The notes beneath the pieces were generated by a model, which made no database searches, had not been told where the DNA came from, and was given only the letters and a program-made list of their open reading frames with translations. A program made the translations under genes and the position numbers. From Ilumatobacteraceae bacterium (lineage in GTDB: Bacteria; Actinomycetota; Acidimicrobiia; Acidimicrobiales; Ilumatobacteraceae): 55,152 nt of DNA. The first letter of the stretch is position 1; each line of letters starts with the position of its first letter. The DNA is taken from the NCBI GenBank assembly GCA_024643255.1, contig JAHENF010000002.1:1-55152 (forward strand), given 5' to 3'. Of the stretch, positions 33,256 through 41,939 are shown piece by piece.

Positions 33256-34724
33256 GCGACAACGAACTGCACTGGATGTCTGCGACCGAACTCGCGGCGG
33301 CGATCCGCGGCCGGGACGTCTCCAGCGTCGAGGCCCTCGATCACTTCGTGGCACGCATTCGCGAACTCGACGGCGCGGTCAACTCGGTGGTGCACTGGGA
33401 TCTCGAACGCGCCGGCACAGCGGCCCTCGCCGCCGACGCGGCGCTGACCGCCGGTGACGACGTCGGCCCGTTGCACGGCGTCCCGATGACGATCAAGGAC
33501 TCGTTCCAGACCGAGGGGTGCGTCACCACGTCGGGGTCACCAGAGCTGGCCGAGTACGTCCCGACCCAGGACGCGTGGCCCGTCGCCCGCCTGCGTGACG
33601 CCGGTGCGATCCCGTTCGCGAAGACGAACCTTCCGCTGTTCGCCGACGACATCCAGACCTTCAACGACGTGTACGGCACCACCAACAACCCGCACGACCT
33701 CGACCGGACGCCCGGCGGTTCCTCGGGCGGTTCGAGCGCCGCGCTCTCGATGGGGTTCACGCCGTTGGAGCTCGGCAGCGACATCGGTGGCTCCATCCGG
33801 GTGCCGGCCCACTACAGCGGCGTCATGGGTCACAAGCCGAGCTACGGCATCGTCCCCGGGCACGGCCAGATCCCCGGCATGCCGGGCACACTGACACAGG
33901 CCGACCTCGCCGTCGTCGGACCGTTGGCGCGCACGGTCGACGACCTGGAACTCAGCCTCGACGTCATCGCCGGACCCGACCGGTGGACGTCCCCGGCGTG
34001 GACACTCGCCCTTCCGCCGAGCCGCGCCGACGAGCTGACCGAGTTCCGCATCGCAGCGTGGATCGACGACGAGGCGTGTCCGGTCGATGCCGACACTCGG
34101 CGCGTCCTCGGCGACACCATCGACGCCCTGACCCACGCCGGCGGCAGCGTCGACGCCGAGGCGCGTCCAGGGTTCACGCTGTCGAAGGCCATGACCGTGT
34201 ACGGCGAATTGCTCTTCGCCGCGCTCTCGGGAGGCGTCGCCAAGGACCGCCTCGACGTGCTGGCGAGCAACGACGACGACACACCGATGGGTTGGATCAT
34301 GCGCTCGTCGGCGGCGCGTCATCGCGACTGGCTCTCGAACAACGAACGCCGCCTGCAGATCCGTGAACGTTGGTCCGAGTTCTTCACCGACTTCGATGTG
34401 ATCCTGCTGCCGGTTCATCCGCGTCCGGCGTTCGCCCACGATCACTCGATGCCGCAGTTCGAACGCAGGGTCCCGATCGACGGCCTCGACCGTTCCTACC
34501 TCGACCTGTGGACGTGGATCGCACCTGCAGGGCTCGGCGCACTCCCCGCCACGGTCGTTCCCGTCGGCACCAGCGCCGACGGCCTCCCGATCGGCGTCCA
34601 GATCGTCGGACCCTTCCTCCACGACCGCACGACGCTCCAGCTCGCGCGGTGGGTGTCGCAGATCATGTCGGAGCGCAATTCGTGGCCGGCGAGCTGCCCT
34701 CGCCCAGCGATCGCTACTCGATGA
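33252..34724 (+). CDS. Amidase-signature family hydrolase (second copy)
   Basis: 490 aa. Triad: Lys in MTIKDSF (~81), Ser in GGSSGGSS (~156) and nucleophile Ser in SDIGGSIRVP (~179). Not close to the amidase at 9786. Substrate unknown. It overlaps the CHAD-CYTH gene by four bases, so expression is probably coupled. Its last 11 bases overlap the stop region of the convergent SRPBCC gene. Confidence 0.91.
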   Translation: MSDNELHWMSATELAAAIRGRDVSSVEALDHFVARIRELDGAVNSVVHWDLERAGTAALAADAALTAGDDVGPLHGVPMTIKDSFQTEGCVTTSGSPELAEYVPTQDAWPVARLRDAGAIPFAKTNLPLFADDIQTFNDVYGTTNNPHDLDRTPGGSSGGSSAALSMGFTPLELGSDIGGSIRVPAHYSGVMGHKPSYGIVPGHGQIPGMPGTLTQADLAVVGPLARTVDDLELSLDVIAGPDRWTSPAWTLALPPSRADELTEFRIAAWIDDEACPVDADTRRVLGDTIDALTHAGGSVDAEARPGFTLSKAMTVYGELLFAALSGGVAKDRLDVLASNDDDTPMGWIMRSSAARHRDWLSNNERRLQIRERWSEFFTDFDVILLPVHPRPAFAHDHSMPQFERRVPIDGLDRSYLDLWTWIAPAGLGALPATVVPVGTSADGLPIGVQIVGPFLHDRTTLQLARWVSQIMSERNSWPASCPRPAIATR

Positions 34725-35187
34725 GACGCTTGAGTTCGGCGAGGGCGCTCTCGAGCGCCGGCGCACCCTGACGCCTCCAGATCGCACCCAGAATGCCGCC
34801 GAAGCCACGACGGGCCTGGAGTCCCTGGCGGTAGATCACCCGACAACCGGCGTCGATCGGCTCGAGCTGAACCGATTCGGCCATGGCAGCCAGGATCGGC
34901 AACTTCGCGGCGATCACGGCGAACGCGAAGTGCTCGTCGGTGTCCCACACGGTGAATTCCTCGTCCATTGCGAGCCTGTTCACGGTCACCCGCCGGCCGC
35001 CACCGACACCAGTCGGCGCACCCGTGATCTGCACCGAGTCGAGGGCGGTGAACCATTCGGGCCAACTCAGGTGGTCGGCGATGCGCGCCCAGACAGCGGA
35101 CGGTGGGGCGGCGATGTCGACCGAACGCTCGACGCGGATCGGCGCGGCGTCGATCCATTCGGGCGGGTGAACAGGAAGACTGGCCAT
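34714..35187 (-). CDS. SRPBCC-family (Polyketide_cyc2-like) protein
   Basis: 157 aa with the Bet v1/SRPBCC pattern: RVERSVDIAAPPSAVWARIADHLSWPEWFTAL at the start, a strand-rich middle, and a C-terminal helix ending LESALAELKRLIE. Binds a hydrophobic ligand in its family; specific role unknown. Sixteen bases downstream of the aminotransferase gene on the same strand. Confidence 0.85.
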   Translation of the reverse strand: MASLPVHPPEWIDAAPIRVERSVDIAAPPSAVWARIADHLSWPEWFTALDSVQITGAPTGVGGGRRVTVNRLAMDEEFTVWDTDEHFAFAVIAAKLPILAAMAESVQLEPIDAGCRVIYRQGLQARRGFGGILGAIWRRQGAPALESALAELKRLIE

Positions 35188-35203
35188 CAGAGACGCGATC
35201 CGT

Positions 35204-36439
35204 TCATGCGGCTTCGACGAGCGCTTTGTCGAGGGCGGCCAGCGCGATGGTGATCTCCTCGCTGGTGACGGTCAGCGGCGGCATGAATCGCAGTGTCGTC
35301 CCGGCGGCACCCGCGGTCATCGTGATCAGGTTCCCTTCGCGCAGGCAGTGCGACACGATCGCGGACGTACGCGCTGCAGTGTCGAATTGCGCAGCGATCA
35401 TCAAACCGAGCGCACGGACCTGCACGATCGCATCGTGGTGCTCTTGCAGGCGCCGGAGGCCGTCGGCCAGCTGGCGACCGCGCTCGTTCACATTGGCCAT
35501 GAATCCGTCGGCGGTCAACACCTCGATGGTGGCCAGCGCCGCCGCGCATCCCATCGGGTTGCCGCCGTAGGTCCCGCCGTGCGAACCGGTCGGCCACTTG
35601 TCATCGAGTTCGCGACGTGTGCCGAGCGCCGAGAACGGGAACCCGGAGGCGATCCCTTTGGCCATGCAGACGATGTCGGGCTGGACGTCGAAGTGCTCGA
35701 TGGCGAACATCTTGCCCGTGCGACCGAACCCCGACTGCACCTCGTCGGCGATGAACAGCATCCCGTGCTGCTTGCACCGGCGATCGATCTCCTCGAGGAA
35801 ACCGGCCGGCGCCGCGACGTACCCTCCCTCACCGAGCACCGGCTCGATGATCACTGCTGCGGTCTCGCTCGGAGCGGTCACGCTCGTGAGCAGTTCGTCG
35901 AACCCGGCCAGCGCTCGTGCCACCTCGGCCTGCACGTCGTCGGCGCGCACGTTCGGATAGGGAGCGATGAAGATGCCCGACGGCAGCGGCGCATGACCTG
36001 CCCGGTACACCGTCTTCGACGTCGTCATCGCCATCGCCTGATGGGTGCGACCGTGGAAGCTGCCCTGGAACACGATGATGTTCGGCCGCCCGGTCGCCTG
36101 CTTCGCGAGCTTCACCGCGGCCTCGGTGATCTCGGCGCCCGAGTTGGCGTAGAAGAAGGTGTCGATGCCCGCGGGCGACAGCTCGGCGAGGCGGGCGGCC
36201 AGCGGCTGCATCAGGTCGTGGGTGTAGACGTTGGCCTGGGCGTGCACGAATCGCTGGGCCTGGTCGGCGATCGCCTTGGTCACGTGGGGATGACTGTGGC
36301 CCGTCGACGTGACGGCGATGCCTCCGCTGAAGTCGAGGTAGCGGTCGCCACTGGTGGTGGTGACCCACGACCCCTCACCCGAGGCGACCTCGAGATCGGT
36401 GACCTTGAACCACACGTGCGACAGGTTGTCGGTGCTCAT
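35204..36439 (-). CDS. gabT: Class III PLP-dependent aminotransferase (GABA-transaminase-like)
   Basis: 411 aa. Class III blocks: GGIAVTSTGHSHPHV, YANSGAEITEAAVKLA, FIADEVQSGFGRTGKMFA and the PLP Lys in CMAKGIASGFPFSA (~259). Best matched by 4-aminobutyrate/ornithine-type enzymes that move an omega-amino group to 2-oxoglutarate. It lies 7 bases downstream of the FAD oxidoreductase, which together resembles putrescine/GABA breakdown (PuuB plus GabT logic). Gene name is by similarity, not by tested substrate. Confidence 0.87.
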   Translation of the reverse strand: MSTDNLSHVWFKVTDLEVASGEGSWVTTTSGDRYLDFSGGIAVTSTGHSHPHVTKAIADQAQRFVHAQANVYTHDLMQPLAARLAELSPAGIDTFFYANSGAEITEAAVKLAKQATGRPNIIVFQGSFHGRTHQAMAMTTSKTVYRAGHAPLPSGIFIAPYPNVRADDVQAEVARALAGFDELLTSVTAPSETAAVIIEPVLGEGGYVAAPAGFLEEIDRRCKQHGMLFIADEVQSGFGRTGKMFAIEHFDVQPDIVCMAKGIASGFPFSALGTRRELDDKWPTGSHGGTYGGNPMGCAAALATIEVLTADGFMANVNERGRQLADGLRRLQEHHDAIVQVRALGLMIAAQFDTAARTSAIVSHCLREGNLITMTAGAAGTTLRFMPPLTVTSEEITIALAALDKALVEAA

Positions 36440-36446
36440 CTCGTCA

Positions 36447-37844
36447 TCATCGCACGATGCGATCCAGGACGGAAGCGGCGCGAGGCGTTCGCTGGTGCCT
36501 CGACTCGCGGTCGTCGATCCATCCGGCGAGGCGCAAGCCCGCGTTGATGCCGGCCCACCGCAGCGGTTCCGGTTCCCATCGTCCCGACCGGTGGCCCACC
36601 CAGGGGAGCGACACCAGGTCGGAGTCGGCTCCGGTGACGAGGTCGGCAAGCGTCCGGCCTGCGAGATTCGTGGCCGCAACGCCCTCCCCGACGTAGCCGC
36701 CGGCCCAGGCCACCCCGGTGGATCGATCGAGCCCGACCGATGGCCGCCAGTCACGCGGGACACCGAGGACCCCACCCCAGCGGTGGCTGAAGCCCACGTC
36801 GCCGAGCACGGGAAGAAGCTGTCGGAGTGCGGCGATGATGCGATCGTGGATCCGCGACGATGCCTCCGTGGTGGCGTCGATGCCCGAGCCGAAGCGGTAC
36901 GGCGCACCACGGCCACCGAACGCGAGCCGACCATCGGTGGTGCGCTGGCCATAGATCACCATGCGCCGGTCGTCGGCGAACGTCTCCATCCGGCGAAGGC
37001 CGATCTCGTCCCACATCTCGGCGGACAACGGTTCGGTGGCGACCATCAGCGAATACAGCGGCACGATGTCGCGTCGCAGTCCGTCGAGATCACGCGTGTA
37101 CGCCTCGGTGGCCCTGACGACGACGTCGGCCCGAATCGTTCCGTGGTCGGTGAGCACCTGCGCCGGGCGGCCCGCCGTCCGAGGCACGATCGCTCGTGCG
37201 CCAGTGCCCTCGACGATCTGCGCGCCACGCCGCTCGGCCGCCTCGGCGAGACCCCGTGCAAGCTGTGCCGGCTGGATCCGCGCCGCCGGTCCGTACAGGA
37301 CACCGCCGACGACGTCGGTCGCACGGAGATGACCGGTCGCCGCCTCGGCATCGAGAACGCGCAACACGTCGTCGTCGAATCCGTGCTCGTGATACTCGTC
37401 GACCTCTGCTCGCTGGCGCTGCACCTGAGGAACGGTGCGAGCGACGCGGATCACGCCACCTTTCGCGAACCCGCACTCGATACCTTCGGCCTCGACGACT
37501 CGGCCGACCTCGTCGACGGTGTCGATGATCGCCTGCGTCATGCGGACGCCGGCCTCGCGACCTCCCGCCGCGACCGCTCCCTCCAGTCCGCCGGCGAGTT
37601 CGCCGACACACCATCCGCCATTGCGACCCGATGCGCCGAAGCCGACCATCTCGCGCTCGACGACGAGCACCCTGAGCGAAGGGTCGGCGACCAGCAACGA
37701 GTACGCGGTCCACAGCCCGGTGTAGCCGCCGCCGACGATGGCGACGTCGACCTCGATGTCGCCGGCCAACGCCGGTCGCACCTCGAGCGGTCCGACGAGT
37801 TGATCGAGCCAGAGCGACCGTGATCGCAACGTTCGCTCGTCCAT
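36447..37844 (-). CDS. FAD-dependent amine oxidoreductase (DAO/PuuB-like)
   Basis: 465 aa. The N-terminal FAD dinucleotide-binding motif is VAIVGGGYTGLWTA, followed by REMVGFGASGRNGGWCVGEL, typical of gamma-glutamylputrescine oxidase and related DAO enzymes. The C-terminal DAO region contains GYVGEGVAATNLAGRTLADL. Oxidative deamination of an amine or amino acid is expected. Adjacent to the aminotransferase, forming a likely two-gene unit for amine catabolism. Confidence 0.9.
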   Translation of the reverse strand: MDERTLRSRSLWLDQLVGPLEVRPALAGDIEVDVAIVGGGYTGLWTAYSLLVADPSLRVLVVEREMVGFGASGRNGGWCVGELAGGLEGAVAAGGREAGVRMTQAIIDTVDEVGRVVEAEGIECGFAKGGVIRVARTVPQVQRQRAEVDEYHEHGFDDDVLRVLDAEAATGHLRATDVVGGVLYGPAARIQPAQLARGLAEAAERRGAQIVEGTGARAIVPRTAGRPAQVLTDHGTIRADVVVRATEAYTRDLDGLRRDIVPLYSLMVATEPLSAEMWDEIGLRRMETFADDRRMVIYGQRTTDGRLAFGGRGAPYRFGSGIDATTEASSRIHDRIIAALRQLLPVLGDVGFSHRWGGVLGVPRDWRPSVGLDRSTGVAWAGGYVGEGVAATNLAGRTLADLVTGADSDLVSLPWVGHRSGRWEPEPLRWAGINAGLRLAGWIDDRESRHQRTPRAASVLDRIVR

Positions 37845-37921
37845 GAGCCGATCGTACCGACACCGGCGGACCGGCGTCCTGCCTGCCGGGTCTCGACGCT
37901 CACCCAGCTACATTGCGCCCC

Positions 37922-39157
37922 ATGCGAGTACTCGTGGTCGGTGCAGGTGGGGTCGGTTCGGCGTTCGTGGCGATCGCGTCCAAGCGGGATGCCTACACGC
38001 ACATCACCGTCGCCGACATCGACACCGGCAAGGCCGAGGCTGCGGTCGAGACCGCCAGCAACAACGAGGACCGCACGCGGATCGTCGCCGCCCACATCGA
38101 CGCATCATCGGAGGTGTCGGTCGCCGACCTCGCTCGCTCGATGCGCGCCGACGTGGTGCTCAACGCCTGCGACCCGCGCTTCAACCCGCCGATCTTCGAG
38201 GGCGCCTTCGCCGCCGGCTGCAACTACGTCGACATGGCGATGAACCTGTCGGTGCCGCATGCCACCAAGCCCTACGAGAAGACCGGGATCCGCCTGGGCG
38301 ACGGTCAGTTCGCCGAGTCGCCGACGTGGAAGGCACGCGGGATGATGGCGCTGTGCGGCATGGGCGTCGAGCCGGGGTTCTCGGACGTCGCCGCCCGCTA
38401 CGCGGCAGACGAGTTGTTCAGCGAGATCCACGAGATCGGCGTGCGTGACGGCGCCGACCTGGTCGTCGACGGCTACGACTTCGCCCCGACGTTCTCGATC
38501 TGGACGACCATCGAAGAGTGCCTCAACCCACCGGTGATCTACGAGCGCGACCGCGGCTGGTTCACGACCGAGCCGTTCTCCGAGCCCGAGACGTTCACGT
38601 TCCCGGAGGGCATCGGCCCACTGCAGTGCGTCAACGTCGAGCACGAGGAGGTCATCCTCATGCCGCGCTGGATCGACACGCAACGAGTGACGTTCAAGTA
38701 CGGCCTCGGCGACGAGTTCATCGACGTGCTCAAGACGTTGCGCAAGCTCGACCTCGACTCCACCAAGGCCGTCGACGTCAAGGGGGTCCAGGTGTCACCG
38801 CGAGATGTCGTCGCGGCCAGCCTCCCCGACCCGGCAACGCTCGGCGAGGTGATGACGGGCCGCACGTGCGCGGGCACCTGGGTGACCGGGCTCGGCAAGG
38901 ACGGAGCGCCCCGCGAGGTGTACGTGTACCACGTGGTCGACAATGCCTGGTCGATGCGCGAGTTCGGCCACCAGGCCGTCGTGTGGCAGACCGCCGTGAT
39001 GCCCGCCGTCGCGATCGAACTGATGGCGACCGGCGTCTGGCACCGTCCCGGCGTGGTCGGGCCCGAGGCGCTCCCCCCGATGCCGTTCCTCGATCTGCTC
39101 GACGAGTACGGCAGCGAATGGGAATGGGCCGACTACAAGGACCGCGCCCCCGTCTGA
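37922..39157 (+). CDS. Saccharopine-dehydrogenase-like NAD(P) oxidoreductase
   Basis: 411 aa. Rossmann motif LVVGAGGVGSAFV at the start, DVVLNACDPRFNPPIF and GCNYVDMAMN in the middle, and a long C-terminal domain typical of saccharopine dehydrogenase or carboxynorspermidine/lysine-6-dehydrogenase families. Forms or breaks a C-N bond in lysine or polyamine metabolism (inferred). ATG at 37922 chosen; a TTG three codons upstream is possible. Divergent from the FAD oxidoreductase gene by 77 bases, consistent with a shared amine-metabolism theme. Confidence 0.9.
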   Translation: MRVLVVGAGGVGSAFVAIASKRDAYTHITVADIDTGKAEAAVETASNNEDRTRIVAAHIDASSEVSVADLARSMRADVVLNACDPRFNPPIFEGAFAAGCNYVDMAMNLSVPHATKPYEKTGIRLGDGQFAESPTWKARGMMALCGMGVEPGFSDVAARYAADELFSEIHEIGVRDGADLVVDGYDFAPTFSIWTTIEECLNPPVIYERDRGWFTTEPFSEPETFTFPEGIGPLQCVNVEHEEVILMPRWIDTQRVTFKYGLGDEFIDVLKTLRKLDLDSTKAVDVKGVQVSPRDVVAASLPDPATLGEVMTGRTCAGTWVTGLGKDGAPREVYVYHVVDNAWSMREFGHQAVVWQTAVMPAVAIELMATGVWHRPGVVGPEALPPMPFLDLLDEYGSEWEWADYKDRAPV

Positions 39158-39160
39158 CCT

Positions 39161-40153
39161 CTACACACCCGGGTCGACGACCCATCGGCCGCGCACCTGA
39201 CCGTCGAGGATGCTCGGGCCGCGCTCGAGGAGCTGGCTCAGCGGAACGATCTCCGTCATCGACTCGATGAGGTCGGCCGGCAGATCCCGACCGAGCCGGG
39301 CCCACGCCCGGTTGCGAAGCGGCGTCGGCGCCACCACGGACTCCACGCCCTGGAGCCGGACGCTGCGCAGGATGAACGGCATCACCGTCGTCGGGAGGTC
39401 GGCCCCACCGGCCAGACCACACGCTGCGACGACGCCGCCGTACTTCATCTGGGCCAGCACCCTGGCGAGCATCTTCGAACCGACGGTGTCGACCGCTGCG
39501 GCCCACTGCTCGGACTCGAGCGGACGCGCCGGTTCGCTCATCTCCTCACGAGTGAGGAAGGCCGTGGCACCGAGGCCGGCGAGGTATTCCTGCGTCTCCG
39601 GACGACCGGTCACCGCAGTGACCTCGAACCCGAGCCCGGAGAGCAACGCGACCGCCACCGACCCGACGCCACCGGCCGCGCCGGTCACGAGGACCGGACC
39701 CTCCGCCGGCAGCACGTGGGCGTCCTCGATCGCCATCACGCACAACATTGCGGTGAGTCCCGCCGTGCCGATGGCCATCGCCGTCAGGGCACTCATGTCG
39801 TCGGGGCGTCTCACCAACCACTCCGACCGAACGCGCTGGCGTTGCGTGTAGCCGCCCCAATACCGCTCGCCGACACTCCAGCCCGTCGAGATCACCGCGT
39901 CGCCGACCGCGAAGTCGGGCGACTCGCTGGCGACGACGGTGCCGGTGAGATCGATGCCGGGCACCATCGGGTAGCTCCGCACGATGCGACCCTTGCCCGA
40001 GAGGGCCATGCCGTCCTTGTAGTTCAACGACGAGTAGTCGACGTCGATCGTCACGTCCCCGTCGGGCAGGTCGGCGTCGGTCAGTTGCTCGAGTGCGCCG
40101 ATGGGGCCGTCATCGGTCTCACGAAGCACGAGTGCCGTGAAGGTGTCGCTCAT
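39161..40153 (-). CDS. acuI: AcuI/YhdH-type acrylyl-CoA reductase-like oxidoreductase
   Basis: 330 aa zinc-free MDR reductase with SSLNYKDGMALSGKGRIVRSYP at the N-terminus and VLVTGAAGGVGSVAVALLSGLGFEV for NADPH binding, as in AcuI/YhdH. AcuI reduces acrylyl-CoA to propionyl-CoA, in marine bacteria often in DMSP breakdown, and detoxifies acrylate. No DMSP lyase gene is in the window. The stop is 3 bases from the stop of the convergent gene at 37922. Confidence 0.88.
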   Translation of the reverse strand: MSDTFTALVLRETDDGPIGALEQLTDADLPDGDVTIDVDYSSLNYKDGMALSGKGRIVRSYPMVPGIDLTGTVVASESPDFAVGDAVISTGWSVGERYWGGYTQRQRVRSEWLVRRPDDMSALTAMAIGTAGLTAMLCVMAIEDAHVLPAEGPVLVTGAAGGVGSVAVALLSGLGFEVTAVTGRPETQEYLAGLGATAFLTREEMSEPARPLESEQWAAAVDTVGSKMLARVLAQMKYGGVVAACGLAGGADLPTTVMPFILRSVRLQGVESVVAPTPLRNRAWARLGRDLPADLIESMTEIVPLSQLLERGPSILDGQVRGRWVVDPGV

Positions 40154-40220
40154 CGGTCAATCGTTGCACACCGCCGGCGCCGGAACCGGCCCGTCGACTG
40201 CGACATGGCAGAGTTGGCGA

Positions 40221-41075
40221 ATGCCTCCGGCCGCCGACGATTCCGCACTGACACCCCCGATCGTGAGCGCCGCGTGGCTCGCCGATCGCGACGACCGCCG
40301 CCTCGTCGTCTGCGAGGTCGGATCATCGATGGGCGGTGACGATCCGGAAGCGAAGTACCTCGAGCGGCACGTGCCCGGTGCCCGCTACGTGGCGCTCGAC
40401 ACCGCGTTGGCGGCACCTCCCTCGACCGGCGGCGGGCGGCACCCTCTGCCGACTCCCGAGGAGTTCGCCCGCGCGCTCGGTGCGCTCGGCATCGCCGACG
40501 ACGCAACCGTGGTTGCCTATGACCGGCGCGCCGGCGGCGGGTTCGCCGGTCGTCTCGTGTGGATGCTGCGGGCGATCGGGCAACCGGCGGCGCTGCTCGA
40601 CGGCGGCCTCGGCGGCTGGGACGGCGCCGTCGAGAGCGGACCGGTCACCGCCGAGGCCTTCGAGCGCGCTGTGCGACCGTGGCCGTCGAACGCCGTGGTC
40701 GATGCCGACGGCGTCGTCGAACACATCGAGTCAGGCGGCGTGGTCATCGACAGCCGCGACCCGGCCCGATACGCGGGCGAGGTCGAACCGATCGATGCGG
40801 TCGCAGGCCACATCCCCGGCGCGATCAACCTGGTGTACACCGACAACCTCGATGCTTCGTCGAGGTTCCGGCCCACGGCGGAGCTCCTCGAACGGTTTGC
40901 CGCCGCCGCCCGAGACGACGATCCGATCGTCTACTGCGGCTCGGGTGTCACGGCCTGCCACAACGCGCTCGTGATGGAGCACCTCGGTCTCGGGCGACCG
41001 CGCGTCTACGTCGGTTCGTGGTCGGCATGGTCGACCGACGTCGATCGCCCGGTCGCCACCGGTCCGACGCCATGA
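40221..41075 (+). CDS. Sulfurtransferase with two rhodanese domains
   Basis: 284 aa. Two rhodanese-like lobes: the N-terminal one (LVVCEVG...HVPGARYVALD) has no active-site Cys, and the C-terminal one carries DPIVYCGSGVTAC with catalytic Cys (~239). Typical of thiosulfate or 3-mercaptopyruvate sulfurtransferases. The start at 40221 is the ATG that begins before the family-like PPIVSAAWLA. It is followed 13 bases later by the TauE/SafE-type permease gene, which suggests sulfur-compound handling. Confidence 0.9.
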   Translation: MPPAADDSALTPPIVSAAWLADRDDRRLVVCEVGSSMGGDDPEAKYLERHVPGARYVALDTALAAPPSTGGGRHPLPTPEEFARALGALGIADDATVVAYDRRAGGGFAGRLVWMLRAIGQPAALLDGGLGGWDGAVESGPVTAEAFERAVRPWPSNAVVDADGVVEHIESGGVVIDSRDPARYAGEVEPIDAVAGHIPGAINLVYTDNLDASSRFRPTAELLERFAAAARDDDPIVYCGSGVTACHNALVMEHLGLGRPRVYVGSWSAWSTDVDRPVATGPTP

Positions 41076-41088
41076 CCGGCCGTTCACG

Positions 41089-41826
41089 GTGACCGGCACC
41101 GAACTCGTCGTCATCCTGATCGCGGTCGTCATCGGAGCGATCGCCAAGGCGGTCACGGGGATGGGCCTGCCGCTGATCGCGATTCCGGTTGCATCACTCT
41201 TCGTCGATGTCGACACCGCGATCGTCGTCATCGCGTTTCCGAACGTGCTCGCCAACGCCACGCTCGCCGCGAGGGAGCGGCACAGCTATCCGGAGACCAG
41301 GGATCTCCCGACGCTGGCGACCGTCGGCGTGATCGGCGCGATCGTCGGGACCCTGCTGCTGGTCAACATCCCCGAGACGCCGCTCGTCGTGGCGGTGATC
41401 GTGGCGATCGTCGGCTACATCGTGCTGTTCTTCGCCCACCCAGACCTGCGCACGACCCCCGAACGTTCGAAGCGACTGGCACCACTCGTCGGTGGTGTCG
41501 CCGGTGTCTTCCAGGGTGCCGTCGGAATCTCCGGGCCGATCGTCGGATCGTGGATCCACAGCTACCGACTCCCCCGCAGCGCTCACATCCTGTCGGTGAC
41601 GTCGTTGTTCTTCATCACCGGCCTCGCCCAACTCGTGGTGCTCGTCAGCACCGGAGAGCTCTCCGGGCGCGTGCCGGCGACCCTGCTCGCCTGCATCCCC
41701 GTCTTCGCGTCGATCCCGGTCGGCACCCGTCTTCGCAACTCCGTGTCCGGACGCGGATTCGACCTGGCGATCATCGGGATGCTCGGCGTCTCCGCGGTCG
41801 CTCTGTGCGTGCAGACGTTCTTCTGA
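41089..41826 (+). CDS. TauE/SafE (TSUP) family membrane permease
   Basis: 245 aa with about eight hydrophobic helices and the TSUP repeat pattern (ITVGA-like start, GIGAPLI-type block replaced here by GMGLPLIAIPV). Exports or imports sulfite, sulfoacetate or another small anion in related proteins. GTG start at 41089. It follows the rhodanese gene, and its stop is only about 22 bases before the TPP riboswitch. Confidence 0.88.
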   Translation: MTGTELVVILIAVVIGAIAKAVTGMGLPLIAIPVASLFVDVDTAIVVIAFPNVLANATLAARERHSYPETRDLPTLATVGVIGAIVGTLLLVNIPETPLVVAVIVAIVGYIVLFFAHPDLRTTPERSKRLAPLVGGVAGVFQGAVGISGPIVGSWIHSYRLPRSAHILSVTSLFFITGLAQLVVLVSTGELSGRVPATLLACIPVFASIPVGTRLRNSVSGRGFDLAIIGMLGVSAVALCVQTFF

Positions 41827-41847
41827 GGTACCCTCGACCACACAACC

Positions 41848-41937
41848 CACATGGGGAGCTCGCTGGATCGGCGGGCTGAGAGGGTGACCGCCGTCGCCGA
41901 CCCACGAACCTGATCCGGGTAATGCCGGCGGAGGAAA
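41848..41937 (+). promoter_or_regulatory. TPP riboswitch (THI element) before the thiamine operon
   Basis: Conserved THI blocks in order: GGGGAGCTCG (41853 onward), GGCTGAGAGGGTGACC (41874 onward), GACCC, then GAACCTGATCCGGGTAATGC (41907-41926) and CGGCGGAGGAA. The Shine-Dalgarno GGAGGA (41930-41935) is part of the conserved 3' strand and the GTG start follows at 41940. Ligand binding could therefore hide the ribosome site. It sits directly after the TSUP gene, so it also controls an internal junction of that transcript if read-through occurs. Confidence 0.96.
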
Positions 41938-41939
41938 TC

